Positions 15,707-23,694 of a stretch of DNA of 64,000 nucleotides are shown in pieces (the first letter of the stretch is position 1; every line of letters begins with the position of its first letter). This DNA is from Haloarchaeobius sp. HME9146 (GTDB taxonomy: Archaea > Halobacteriota > Halobacteria > Halobacteriales > Natrialbaceae), in assembly GCF_025399835.1 (NCBI RefSeq), contig NZ_JAODVR010000001.1, positions 2,108,001-2,172,000 of the forward strand, written 5' to 3'. The notes beneath the pieces were generated by a model. That model had not been told where the DNA came from and did not search any database. It saw only the letters and a list, made by a program, of their open reading frames with translations. Both the position numbers and the translations under genes were made by a program.

Positions 15707-16936
15707 GTGAAAGACAAACGGTCGGTCAGTCGCCGCCAGCTGCTGTACACGCTGGGTGGCGTCAGTGCCATCACTGCCGCGGTCGGGGCGACCGGGACGA
15801 CTGCGCGTCTCCTCGATGCAGAGCGACTGGGCGGCGCGTTCACCACGGGTGGGCTCGACCTCGACATCTGCTGGCAGGACGGCCAGCTCCACGCCGAGAA
15901 CACCGAGGCCGAAAGCGAAACCGAAGAGGACGCGAAGACGACCGAAGTCATCGAACCGGGGTTCTGTCCGGAGTTCGTGAACGGGTCGATCATCGAGGTC
16001 CAGCTGCCGAAGATCGACGCGGAGAACCGCACCGGTTCGGGCAGTGCTCGCGTACGCTTGCCCGACGACGGGCACAACAACGTGGCGTGGCTGTGGTTCC
16101 GCACCAGCTGTCCGGAGAGCCCGTGCACGCAGGTGGGGGACTACTCACTGGCCAACCTGTATCGGGCACTCGACCTTCGGGTGTTCTACGACGTCGACTG
16201 CGACGGTGAACCCGAGGAAGGCGAAACCGTCACCATCGCGGAGGGAACCCTCTGTGAGGTCCTCTCCGAACTCCACAGCGGGGTTCGCCTCGACAGTGAC
16301 CTGAGCTCGGCCGACGAGATCGATTCGTTCACGCCCGGCCAGGAGGTCTGCATCGGCTTCGAATGGGAGCTGACGGCGGACATCTGCATCGAGGGCGGCT
16401 CCGAGGCCAGCTTCAGCCTGGAGTTCTACGCCGAACAGGCGCGCCACAACATGGCGATGGAATCGCCGTGGGACGACGAGTGCACCGTCCGCTGCGACGA
16501 GGTGTGCCAGGACTGCGTCCAGGGGAAGGGTATCAGCTTCGTCGCCTTCTGCGTGGAAGACGGCGAGCCCCTCCAGGACGGCGACGTCTGCTTCGGCGTC
16601 ACCGGGACGAACAGCGAGGGTGAGCCGACCAGACTCGCCTGGTATCTCACCCAGGCGGCGCAGGACCGCGGGGTCGACGGTGTCGACTACACCGTCCTGA
16701 AGACCGGGAACGGGCCGATGCCCACCGACTTCGCCATCGAGAACTTCTACTCGAACAGCGGCGTCGAGGGCTACGTCACCATCCACGAGGGGACGCCCGG
16801 AACCGGCGACCAGCTCCCGCAGAGCCCCTGCAAGGACGGACACACCGGCATCAAGTACGACTACGAACCGGGGTTCGACAGTCCGAACGACCCCTGCGTG
16901 CCGGACGACTGGGAGTTCTCGGAGACCCGGGACTGA
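15707..16936 (+). CDS. Secreted SipW-type protein, third copy
   Basis: 409 aa with a GTG start at 15707. The signal has a twin-arginine motif (VSRRQLLYTLG, 7-17), then TGTTARLLDAERLGGAF and the SipW-type TTGGLDLDICW. The core holds the YDVDCDGEP and VCIGFEWELTADIC strands and ends in LEFYAEQARHNM, matching the FEAEQCRH motif of the first copy. A C-terminal domain of about 160 aa starts at GKGISFVAFCVEDGEPL and contains a cluster of cysteines (CTVRCDEVCQDC) just before it. It lies 124 nt upstream of the signal peptidase gene and is its most direct candidate substrate. Role in a fibre or matrix is inference. Confidence 0.75.
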   Translation: MKDKRSVSRRQLLYTLGGVSAITAAVGATGTTARLLDAERLGGAFTTGGLDLDICWQDGQLHAENTEAESETEEDAKTTEVIEPGFCPEFVNGSIIEVQLPKIDAENRTGSGSARVRLPDDGHNNVAWLWFRTSCPESPCTQVGDYSLANLYRALDLRVFYDVDCDGEPEEGETVTIAEGTLCEVLSELHSGVRLDSDLSSADEIDSFTPGQEVCIGFEWELTADICIEGGSEASFSLEFYAEQARHNMAMESPWDDECTVRCDEVCQDCVQGKGISFVAFCVEDGEPLQDGDVCFGVTGTNSEGEPTRLAWYLTQAAQDRGVDGVDYTVLKTGNGPMPTDFAIENFYSNSGVEGYVTIHEGTPGTGDQLPQSPCKDGHTGIKYDYEPGFDSPNDPCVPDDWEFSETRD

Positions 16937-17060
16937 ACAGCAGACAGACGGCCAACCCGCGTGGTACGAGGCCACCAGGGCGGTTCGAGACCGCCCGCGG
17001 GCGTCCCTTCGGGGAGAGTATTCCGGGGCGTCACCCGACGCTTCAGGGAAGGGAGTTCAC

Positions 17061-18092
17061 ATGACACGAAAGGATTCAAACGACCGGCGATGGCTGATTG
17101 GGGGGTCGCTACGGACGGCGATAAACGTCGTCGCACTGCTGCTACTCCTGGTAGTAGTCATCCCCTTCATCATCTATGCGGTTCCGCAGGTCGCCGGCGG
17201 CGACCAGAGTTACGTGGTACTGACGGGGAGCATGGAGCCAGCGATCAGCCCCGGTGACGTCGTCATCGTCACGCACGTCGACCCGACCACCATCGAGGTC
17301 GGCGACGTCATCATCTACGAGCGGGCGAACATGAACGTCCCGACGACCCACCGGGTCGTCGAACGGACCACGACAGAGACTGGAGACATCGCGTTCGTCA
17401 CCAAGGGTGACGCCAACGAGGACACCGACAGCGGGCTCGTGACGACGGGTGCCGTCATCGGTGAGATCTCGCTGACGCTCCCCAAGGTCGGCTACGTCAT
17501 CCAGTTCGTCAACTCCGAGACGGGGTTCCTGGCGCTCGTGCTGGTTCCGTTCGGCCTGCTCATCCTGACCGAGATCTGGTCGCTCATCGGCACCGGACTC
17601 CTCGGCCGGAAGGAACAGGACGGTGACGCAGAAGCGAACGAACCGGTAGTGACCGCTGCCGAGGAGAACACGTCCGGTGGTGGCTCAGCCGGCGACGTCG
17701 CGACCGCCACTGCAGGTGGTGCGACCGCAGCAGCAGCCATCGAGGACGAGGAAGAGGCCCTCACGTTCACCCGGGACGAACTGCGCATCGGGCTCGGCGT
17801 CACGGGCTTACTCGTGCTCTACTCGGGCGTCATGCTCTGGCTGGTCTACAGCCGGATGCTGGGCTTCCAGCAGTTCCTCACGGTCAGCATGATGGGCTTC
17901 GTCGCCTCCATCGGCCTGCTCGTGCTGCTCGGGAGCTTCTGGCGACAGTGGCCCGAGGCGACGGAGGAAGCACGCTCGGTCACCGACGGCGGTGTGACGA
18001 TGGCGGACGAGGACGAGCGACGGGCTGTCATGACCGCACCGGTCAAGTCGCCCGAGGACTCCTCCTCCGTCGGCGGAGACAGCGATGACTGA
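17061..18092 (+). CDS. Signal peptidase I, archaeal ER-type (SipW-like)
   Basis: 343 aa. Helix 1 at 20-42 precedes the catalytic domain. The nucleophile is Ser57 in LTGSMEPAI, and the general base position is His97 in PTTHRVVERTT rather than Lys, as in ER/SipW-type (S26B) peptidases. KGDAN at 115-119 is the conserved third box. After the catalytic domain there is one helix (155-175), an Ala/Glu/Gly-rich linker and two further helices (about 247-300), longer than minimal Sec11-type enzymes. It removes signal peptides on the outer membrane face. Its position among four SipW-type substrates strongly suggests a dedicated processing peptidase. The next gene starts inside its last codons (overlap 8 nt). 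Confidence 0.88.
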   Translation: MTRKDSNDRRWLIGGSLRTAINVVALLLLLVVVIPFIIYAVPQVAGGDQSYVVLTGSMEPAISPGDVVIVTHVDPTTIEVGDVIIYERANMNVPTTHRVVERTTTETGDIAFVTKGDANEDTDSGLVTTGAVIGEISLTLPKVGYVIQFVNSETGFLALVLVPFGLLILTEIWSLIGTGLLGRKEQDGDAEANEPVVTAAEENTSGGGSAGDVATATAGGATAAAAIEDEEEALTFTRDELRIGLGVTGLLVLYSGVMLWLVYSRMLGFQQFLTVSMMGFVASIGLLVLLGSFWRQWPEATEEARSVTDGGVTMADEDERRAVMTAPVKSPEDSSSVGGDSDD

Positions 18093-19119
18093 TCTGAAGC
18101 GGACGTTGGTCGTCCTGGTCGCCCTCGGTCTGCTCGGTGCGACCATCGGTGGGAGCGGCGGCGCTGCCGCGTTCTACAGCGATACCGAAGGGGCGAACCT
18201 GTCGATATTCGGTTCACAGACCGTCTCGGACGTCGAGGCGACCACGGTCGAGGTAACCGGCTTCCAGGCCGAGACCCTGCGCGGCCACGTGTACGCCGCC
18301 GACTACGAGAGCGACGTCATCTACGTCGAGATCGTCCGCGCCGCCGACGGGACCGTGACGATGACGTTCACCCGCGAGAAGTCCGACCCGGCTCGCATAT
18401 ACATCGAGGCCTCGCGTCTCGCCGAGGTCCTCGGCGTCTCGGTCTCCACGCTCACCGATGCCGACGTGACCCTCGACGGGGCACGTATCGAGAGCACCGT
18501 CTACGAGGCGAAGACCACCGGGCAGGCCAAGAAGTCGGGCGACAGCGGCGAGTACCTCACGTTCGTCATCGATTCGTTCTCGACCAGAACGGTCGAGATA
18601 ACCGCCACGGAGCCCGAACCGGAGACCGGCGACAATGTGACCGCTGGTGACAACACCACTGTCGGTGACAACGTGACCGCCGGCGACAACGGCACTGTCG
18701 AGGATAACTCGACCGTCGGCGACAACAGCACCGTCGGCGACAACACCACTGTCGGCGACAACAGCACCGTCGATGACAACACCACTGTCGAGGATAACTC
18801 GACCGTCGGCGACAACACCACTGTCGGTGACAACAGCTCCACCGAGGACAACAGCACCGTGGTCGACGACGGCACCGGCGACAACTCGACCGCGGACAAC
18901 ACGACGGTCGAGGTCTCCAGCAGCGACGACAACACCACCACCAACGAAACGACCGGTACGAGTGCCGGAGACGGGTCGGTGGACGACACGGAGTCGTCCG
19001 ACAGCACTGGAACCGACACGACAGCGTCGGTGAACACAGATAGCGCGATAGCCGAGGTGTCGTCAGGAACGAAGAGCGTCCTGAGTGAGGAGCCGACGAG
19101 CGATGGAGCGCCCGCCTGA
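18085..19119 (+). CDS. Secreted SipW-type protein with an N-glycosylation-sequon repeat stalk
   Basis: 344 aa. The signal MTDLKRTLVVLVALGLLGA lacks twin arginines, so it is Sec-type, but GGAAAFYSDTEGANLSIF is a SipW-type cleavage region. A beta-rich domain (about 45-175) follows. Residues 184-256 are 13 hexapeptides of the type (G/D/E)DN(S/T)TV, each with an N-x-S/T sequon exactly six residues apart; four more sequons follow to residue 287. The C-terminus is Ser/Thr/Asp-rich with no PGF-CTERM or other anchor. The sequon array suggests a stiff, heavily N-glycosylated stalk. Translation is coupled to the signal peptidase gene by an 8-nt overlap. Confidence 0.78.
   Translation: MTDLKRTLVVLVALGLLGATIGGSGGAAAFYSDTEGANLSIFGSQTVSDVEATTVEVTGFQAETLRGHVYAADYESDVIYVEIVRAADGTVTMTFTREKSDPARIYIEASRLAEVLGVSVSTLTDADVTLDGARIESTVYEAKTTGQAKKSGDSGEYLTFVIDSFSTRTVEITATEPEPETGDNVTAGDNTTVGDNVTAGDNGTVEDNSTVGDNSTVGDNTTVGDNSTVDDNTTVEDNSTVGDNTTVGDNSSTEDNSTVVDDGTGDNSTADNTTVEVSSSDDNTTTNETTGTSAGDGSVDDTESSDSTGTDTTASVNTDSAIAEVSSGTKSVLSEEPTSDGAPA
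18631..18864 (+). repeat. 18-bp coding repeat encoding N-glycosylation sequons
   Basis: About 13 units of 18 nt inside the preceding gene, such as GGCGACAACACCACTGTC. They vary at synonymous and S/T positions but never lose the Asn or the hydroxyl residue of the sequon. Confidence 0.8.
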
Positions 19120-19351
19120 ACGTCGCGATCCCGGTGACCCTCGTCGCCGTCGGTCGTGGACGCCAGCAATACTCTCCCTGCTGCTGGCGGTGCCGGGTTC
19201 GATGTCGAGAGGCGGGACCGGAGCCTCGCGGCGGCGTCTCCGGAGACTCCTCGGGCTCAGAGCGAACGCCCCGAAGCGAAACGCGCTGCTCTTGCTGGTC
19301 TACCTGGTGGTCGGCCTGTACCTCGTCGGCCTGCTCGTCAGTCTCCTGTAA
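19103..19351 (+). CDS. Small basic membrane protein at the end of the SipW-type cluster
   Basis: 82 aa from the ATG at 19103, overlapping the stalk-protein gene by 17 nt; an in-frame start at 19085 is possible. The first 55 residues are unusually Arg/Pro-rich for a haloarchaeon (ERPPERRDPGDPRRRRSW). The C-terminus is one strong helix (NALLLLVYLVVGLYLVGLLV). Overlap and order suggest co-transcription with the signal peptidase. Its 3' end overlaps the convergent kinase gene by 14 nt. Function unknown; it could be spurious, but the C-terminal helix is convincing. Confidence 0.5.
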   Translation: MERPPERRDPGDPRRRRSWTPAILSLLLAVPGSMSRGGTGASRRRLRRLLGLRANAPKRNALLLLVYLVVGLYLVGLLVSLL

Positions 19352-21452
19352 GAATTTCGAACCGGGCTCCCGAAGGGCGCGGTTCGACATCGACGACATC
19401 TCCGTCGATGCCACCGTCGGTACTCTCGGGTCGTGCGTTACTCCCGTTCGCTGCATCCGCGAGACGGATCTCCCAGTCGTGGGCCTCGACGATGCGCTCG
19501 ACGATGGCCAGGCCGAGGCCGGTCCCGGACTGTGACCCCGTCACGCCCGGCTCGAACAGCTCGTCTCGGACCGCAGCGTCGATTCCGGGGCCGTCGTCGG
19601 CGACGGCGAAGCCGGCCTCGTCGGGAAGGTCCTCCACCACGACTGTCAGGTCCCCCTCGTCACTGTGTTCGATAGAATTGCGGAACAGGTTCTCGAAGAC
19701 TCGCACCAGCAGACTCCGGTCTGCGGGAACGGTGCTGTCGGTCCGGGTCACCAGCGACGCCTGCGCCGTGTCGACGTTGCTCCAGGCGTCGCGAGCGACG
19801 TGCGTTAGTTCGACCGGGTGGCGCTCGGCGATCTCGGTTCCGTCGCGGGCCAGCGCGAGCACGTCGTCGATGATGCGCTCCATCCGGTCGTGGCTCTCCG
19901 CCACCTCGTCGACGTACTGGTCGGCCTCACCGTCGACGAGTTCGTCGAGCAGTTCGACGTAGCCCTGGGCGACGTTGAGCGGGTTGCGAAGGTCGTGGCT
20001 CACGACCGAGGCGAACTGGTCGAGTCGTTCGTTCGTCTCCGCGAGTTCCCGTTCCCGGCGCTTTCGCTCCGTGATGTCCCGGGAGTTGATGACGACGCCC
20101 TCGACCGCGGGGTCGTCCAGCAGGTTCCGGCTGAGGGCCTCGTAGGTGCGCCACTCGCCGTCGGTGTGGCGCACCCGGTACTCGGTTCTGGCGGTGTACT
20201 CGTCCTCGTTGAGGCCCGCCTCGAAGACGGCCGCGAGTTCCTCGCGGTCCGCCGGATGGACGTAGGTCAGTGCGTTCGCGCCCGTCATCGCTTCGGGGTC
20301 GTAACCGAGGAGCTGTTCAGTCGACGGGCTCTGGTACTCGATGACCCCGTCTTCGTTCACCACGGTCACGAGGTCCGAGGAGTTCTCGATGAGGGTCTTG
20401 AACCGTCGCTCGGTACTTCGACGGTCGGTGATATCGCGCAGGACCACCAGCGAACTCCCGGTCTCCGTCCCGAGTGGCGAGACCGACATGTCGACGTATC
20501 GGCGGTCGTGGTCGTCGCCGATGACGAGTTCGGTCCTGTCGTCGGCGTCGTCGGTGTCGCCGTCGCGGAGAGCCGCGAGGAGCCCCGCCGCCGCCGGGAG
20601 GACCGAGTCGATTCGGTCACCGACCAGGGACGAATCGCGCAGTAGTCGGGTCGCCGCGGGGTTCGTATCGACGATGCGGCCCTGGTCGTCGATGACGAGG
20701 TAGCCGTCGCGCATGTTCTCGATGACGGACTCGCGGGCGACCGGGACGACGTCGAGCAGCCGGTAGCGGGCGATGGCCGTCCAGAACGCGAGCCCGGAGA
20801 ACACGAACAGCGGTGCCGTGAGGTTCACGTTTGCCGGACCGAACCCGACCAGGAACGCAACGTTGAACACGGTCGGGACCGCCGACCCGGTGATGAGCAA
20901 CGCTGCCTGGCCCCGGTAGACCCCCTGCTTCCGACGGGCCCACTGGACGAGCACCGCTGTCCCGAACAGGATGAGGAGGTAGGAGTACATCGCGTGTACC
21001 TGAAACAACGGGCCGAGTTCGCGGGTGAGGAGGGGAAACGGCTCCTCGACGACGCCCGTGTTGTACCAGAAGAGATCGGACTGGCCGAGCGCCAGCACAC
21101 CCACGACGACGAGCGGTTCGATTACCAGCAACAGGGTCGTCCACGGGCGGAGCCACCGATCCTTCCCGACGTACGAGAGCGCGAACAGCAACCACGCCCC
21201 CGGAACGATGACCGCCCCGACGTTCGAGAGCGAGAGCCAGAAGAGCTTCGTGCTTTCGTCGGTCGCGGCGAGCTGGAGCGAGTACGTCCCGGACCAGAAC
21301 GCCGAACCGAACATGAAGAGCCCGAACAGGAGCAACGTCCGCCGGTGGTCCGGTCGGCCGCGGGCTGTGCGGAGCGCGTGACTCCCCAGCGCCGCTAACA
21401 CGACCATTGAGAACACGAGCAAACCCACGTATGCGAGTTGCTCGAACGGCAT
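19338..21452 (-). CDS. Membrane histidine kinase: 7TM sensor, two PAS domains, HisKA and HATPase
   Basis: 704 aa from the ATG at 21452 (MPFEQLAYVGLL); a longer start at 21542 is open. About seven hydrophobic helices fill residues 1-215 (histidine-kinase 7TM type). A PAS domain (NMRDGYLVIDDQGRIVDTN) and a second PAS/PAC (LIENSSDLVTVVNEDG to VVINSRDITERKRR) follow. The phosphoacceptor is in ASVVSHDLRNPLNVAQGY. The ATP-binding boxes are ENLFRNSIEHS (N), DDGPGID (G1) and GTGLGLAIVERIV (G2). No response regulator is adjacent, as is usual in haloarchaea. It is convergent with the SipW-type cluster; a regulatory link is possible but unproven. Confidence 0.9.
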   Translation of the reverse strand: MPFEQLAYVGLLVFSMVVLAALGSHALRTARGRPDHRRTLLLFGLFMFGSAFWSGTYSLQLAATDESTKLFWLSLSNVGAVIVPGAWLLFALSYVGKDRWLRPWTTLLLVIEPLVVVGVLALGQSDLFWYNTGVVEEPFPLLTRELGPLFQVHAMYSYLLILFGTAVLVQWARRKQGVYRGQAALLITGSAVPTVFNVAFLVGFGPANVNLTAPLFVFSGLAFWTAIARYRLLDVVPVARESVIENMRDGYLVIDDQGRIVDTNPAATRLLRDSSLVGDRIDSVLPAAAGLLAALRDGDTDDADDRTELVIGDDHDRRYVDMSVSPLGTETGSSLVVLRDITDRRSTERRFKTLIENSSDLVTVVNEDGVIEYQSPSTEQLLGYDPEAMTGANALTYVHPADREELAAVFEAGLNEDEYTARTEYRVRHTDGEWRTYEALSRNLLDDPAVEGVVINSRDITERKRRERELAETNERLDQFASVVSHDLRNPLNVAQGYVELLDELVDGEADQYVDEVAESHDRMERIIDDVLALARDGTEIAERHPVELTHVARDAWSNVDTAQASLVTRTDSTVPADRSLLVRVFENLFRNSIEHSDEGDLTVVVEDLPDEAGFAVADDGPGIDAAVRDELFEPGVTGSQSGTGLGLAIVERIVEAHDWEIRLADAANGSNARPESTDGGIDGDVVDVEPRPSGARFEILTGD

Positions 21453-21585
21453 CGATGTCAGAGCGTTCGGGATAGTCTCACCGGACAGCGTCTCTGTCGT
21501 CAGAACACTAGCAAGGCCCCGTCTTAATTCCGCCGGCCGCATCGCTTGCCCCGAACACCGGCAAGTGAACGACCGAATCGGCGGG

Positions 21586-21591
21586 ATTTAA
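21586..21591 (+). promoter_or_regulatory. TATA-like box of sucCD
   Basis: ATTTAA lies 27 nt before the sucC ATG, the spacing of a leaderless archaeal transcript. Confidence 0.5.
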
Positions 21592-21618
21592 GCGGCCGCA
21601 GGGCGGGGTTCCGAACGC

Positions 21619-22770
21619 ATGAAACTTCACGAGTACCAGGCGAAGCAGGTCTTCGCCGACGCCGGTATTCCGACGCCGGATTCGACGCTCGCAGACAGCG
21701 TCGAGGACGTCGTCGCGGCGGCCGAGGAGATCGGCTATCCGGTCGCTGTCAAGGCGCAGGTACAGGTGGGAGGTCGAGGTAAGGCGGGCGGCATCAAGCT
21801 CGCCGAGGACGAAGACGAAGCACGCGAAGCCGCGGAGTCCATCCTCGGGATGGACCTCAAGGGCTTCCACGTCGACAGCGTCCTGGTCGAGGAGGCCGTC
21901 GACTTCGTCAACGAACTCTACGTCGGTGTCACGATGGACCGCGGCGAGGGCAAGCCGGTCGCCATGGTCTCGACGAAAGGTGGCGTCGACATCGAGCAGG
22001 TGGCCGAGGAGGACCCCGACGCCATCGTTCGCGAACACGTCGACCCCTCCTTCGGGATGCACCCGTACCAGGCCCGCAAGGCCGTCTACGACGCGGGTGT
22101 CGAACGCGACGTCGCCATGGACGTGGCGTCCGTGCTCCGCACACTGTACACGCTCTGGGACGACAAGGACGGCGCTGACGCCGAGATCAACCCGCTCATG
22201 ATCACGTCCGACCGCGAGGTCATCGCGGCCGACGCCGTCATGAACATCGACGAGGACGCGCTGTTCCGCCAGCCCGAACTCTCCGAGATGGAAGAGGAGG
22301 CCGCCGCGGGCGGCGACGAACTCGAGCGCAAGGCCGACGAGTACGGCTTCGACTACGTCCGTCTCGACGGGAACGTCGGCATCATCGGGAACGGTGCCGG
22401 TCTCGTCATGACGACGCTCGACCTCGTCGACTACTACGGTGGCTCGCCCGCCAACTTCCTGGACATCGGTGGTGGCGCGAAGGCCGAGCGCGTGACGAAC
22501 GCACTCGACATGGTGTTCTCCGACGAGAACGTCGACGCCGTCGTGTTCAACATCTTCGGTGGCATCACCCGTGGTGACGAGGTCGCCAAGGGTATCAACG
22601 AGGCGCTGGAGCAGTTCGACGAGATTCCGAAGCCGGTCGTCGTCCGCCTGGCGGGTACGAACGCCGAGGAAGGTATGGAGATTCTGAACAAGGAACTCGT
22701 GACCGTCGAAGCGACGCTGGAGGACGCGGTCCAGCGTACGGTCGAGTTCGCAGACGAGGTGAGCGAATAA
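21619..22770 (+). CDS. sucC: Succinate-CoA ligase (ADP-forming), beta subunit
   Basis: 383 aa, usual length. It begins [20 protein letters not shown], the SucC start. The ATP-grasp domain shows [19 protein letters not shown], and the C-terminal CoA-ligase domain shows [30 protein letters not shown] and [13 protein letters not shown]. With SucD it interconverts succinyl-CoA + ADP + Pi and succinate + CoA + ATP in the TCA cycle. It overlaps sucD by one base (TAATG), so the subunits are co-translated. Confidence 0.97.
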   Translation: MKLHEYQAKQVFADAGIPTPDSTLADSVEDVVAAAEEIGYPVAVKAQVQVGGRGKAGGIKLAEDEDEAREAAESILGMDLKGFHVDSVLVEEAVDFVNELYVGVTMDRGEGKPVAMVSTKGGVDIEQVAEEDPDAIVREHVDPSFGMHPYQARKAVYDAGVERDVAMDVASVLRTLYTLWDDKDGADAEINPLMITSDREVIAADAVMNIDEDALFRQPELSEMEEEAAAGGDELERKADEYGFDYVRLDGNVGIIGNGAGLVMTTLDLVDYYGGSPANFLDIGGGAKAERVTNALDMVFSDENVDAVVFNIFGGITRGDEVAKGINEALEQFDEIPKPVVVRLAGTNAEEGMEILNKELVTVEATLEDAVQRTVEFADEVSE

Positions 22771-23639
22771 TGAGTGTACTCGTCGACGACGACAGCAGGG
22801 TTATCGTACAGGGCATCACCGGTGGGGAAGGCAAGTTCCACACCGAGCAGATGATGGAATACGGGACGAACATCGTCGCCGGTGCCGTCCCCGGCAAGGG
22901 TGGCGAAGAGGTCAACGGCGTCCCCGTCTACGACACCGTCCAGAAGGCAGCCGAGGAGCACGACGCCGACACGTCCGTCATCTTCGTGCCGCCGGCGTTC
23001 GCCGCGGACGCCATCTTCGAGGCGCTCGACGCCCCCATCGACCTTGCGGTCGCCATCACGGAAGGCATCCCGACCCAGGACATGGCGAAGGTCAACAAGC
23101 GCCTCTCCGAGGTCGACACGCGACTCGTCGGCCCGAACTGTCCCGGCCTCATCACGCCGGGCGAGGCCAAGCTGGGCATCCTGCCAGGTAACATCTTCTC
23201 GTCGGGTAACGTCGGGCTCGTCTCCCGCTCCGGCACCCTCACCTACCAGGTCGTCTCCAACCTCACCGACCGCGGCATCGGCCAGACCACCGCCATCGGT
23301 ATCGGCGGCGACCCCATCATCGGGACGGACTTCGTCGACGCCCTCGAGCTGTTCGAGAACGACCCCGACACCGAGGCCATCGTCATGTGCGGTGAGATCG
23401 GTGGCGAGGACGAGGAGGAGGCCGCGGCCTACATCGACGAGCACGTCGACACACCGGTCGCCGGCTTCATCGCGGGCCGCACCGCCCCGCCGGGCAAGCG
23501 CATGGGCCACGCTGGTGCCATCGTCTCCGGCTCTGGTACCGGCACGGCGCAGTCCAAGATCGACGCTCTCAACGACGCGGGCGTCCCGGTCGGCGACACC
23601 CCCGAGGAGGTTGCGGACCACATCGAGAGCTTCCTGTAA
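22770..23639 (+). CDS. sucD: Succinate-CoA ligase (ADP-forming), alpha subunit
   Basis: 289 aa, full length. The CoA-binding Rossmann domain starts [18 protein letters not shown]. The SucD signature includes [18 protein letters not shown] and [10 protein letters not shown]. The active-site histidine that is transiently phosphorylated is His247 in [14 protein letters not shown]. It partners with sucC immediately upstream. Confidence 0.97.
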   Translation: MSVLVDDDSRVIVQGITGGEGKFHTEQMMEYGTNIVAGAVPGKGGEEVNGVPVYDTVQKAAEEHDADTSVIFVPPAFAADAIFEALDAPIDLAVAITEGIPTQDMAKVNKRLSEVDTRLVGPNCPGLITPGEAKLGILPGNIFSSGNVGLVSRSGTLTYQVVSNLTDRGIGQTTAIGIGGDPIIGTDFVDALELFENDPDTEAIVMCGEIGGEDEEEAAAYIDEHVDTPVAGFIAGRTAPPGKRMGHAGAIVSGSGTGTAQSKIDALNDAGVPVGDTPEEVADHIESFL

Positions 23640-23694
23640 GCTCGCCGCTCTCGCCGTTCATTTCTTCGCGTCGCAGAACTCGAGGAGCCGTGGC

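Noticed and set aside
15159-15710. 183-codon plus-strand frame in the gap between SipW-type genes
   Set aside because: Composition (Arg, Cys, Trp; few Asp/Glu) does not fit a haloarchaeal protein and nothing family-like is visible.
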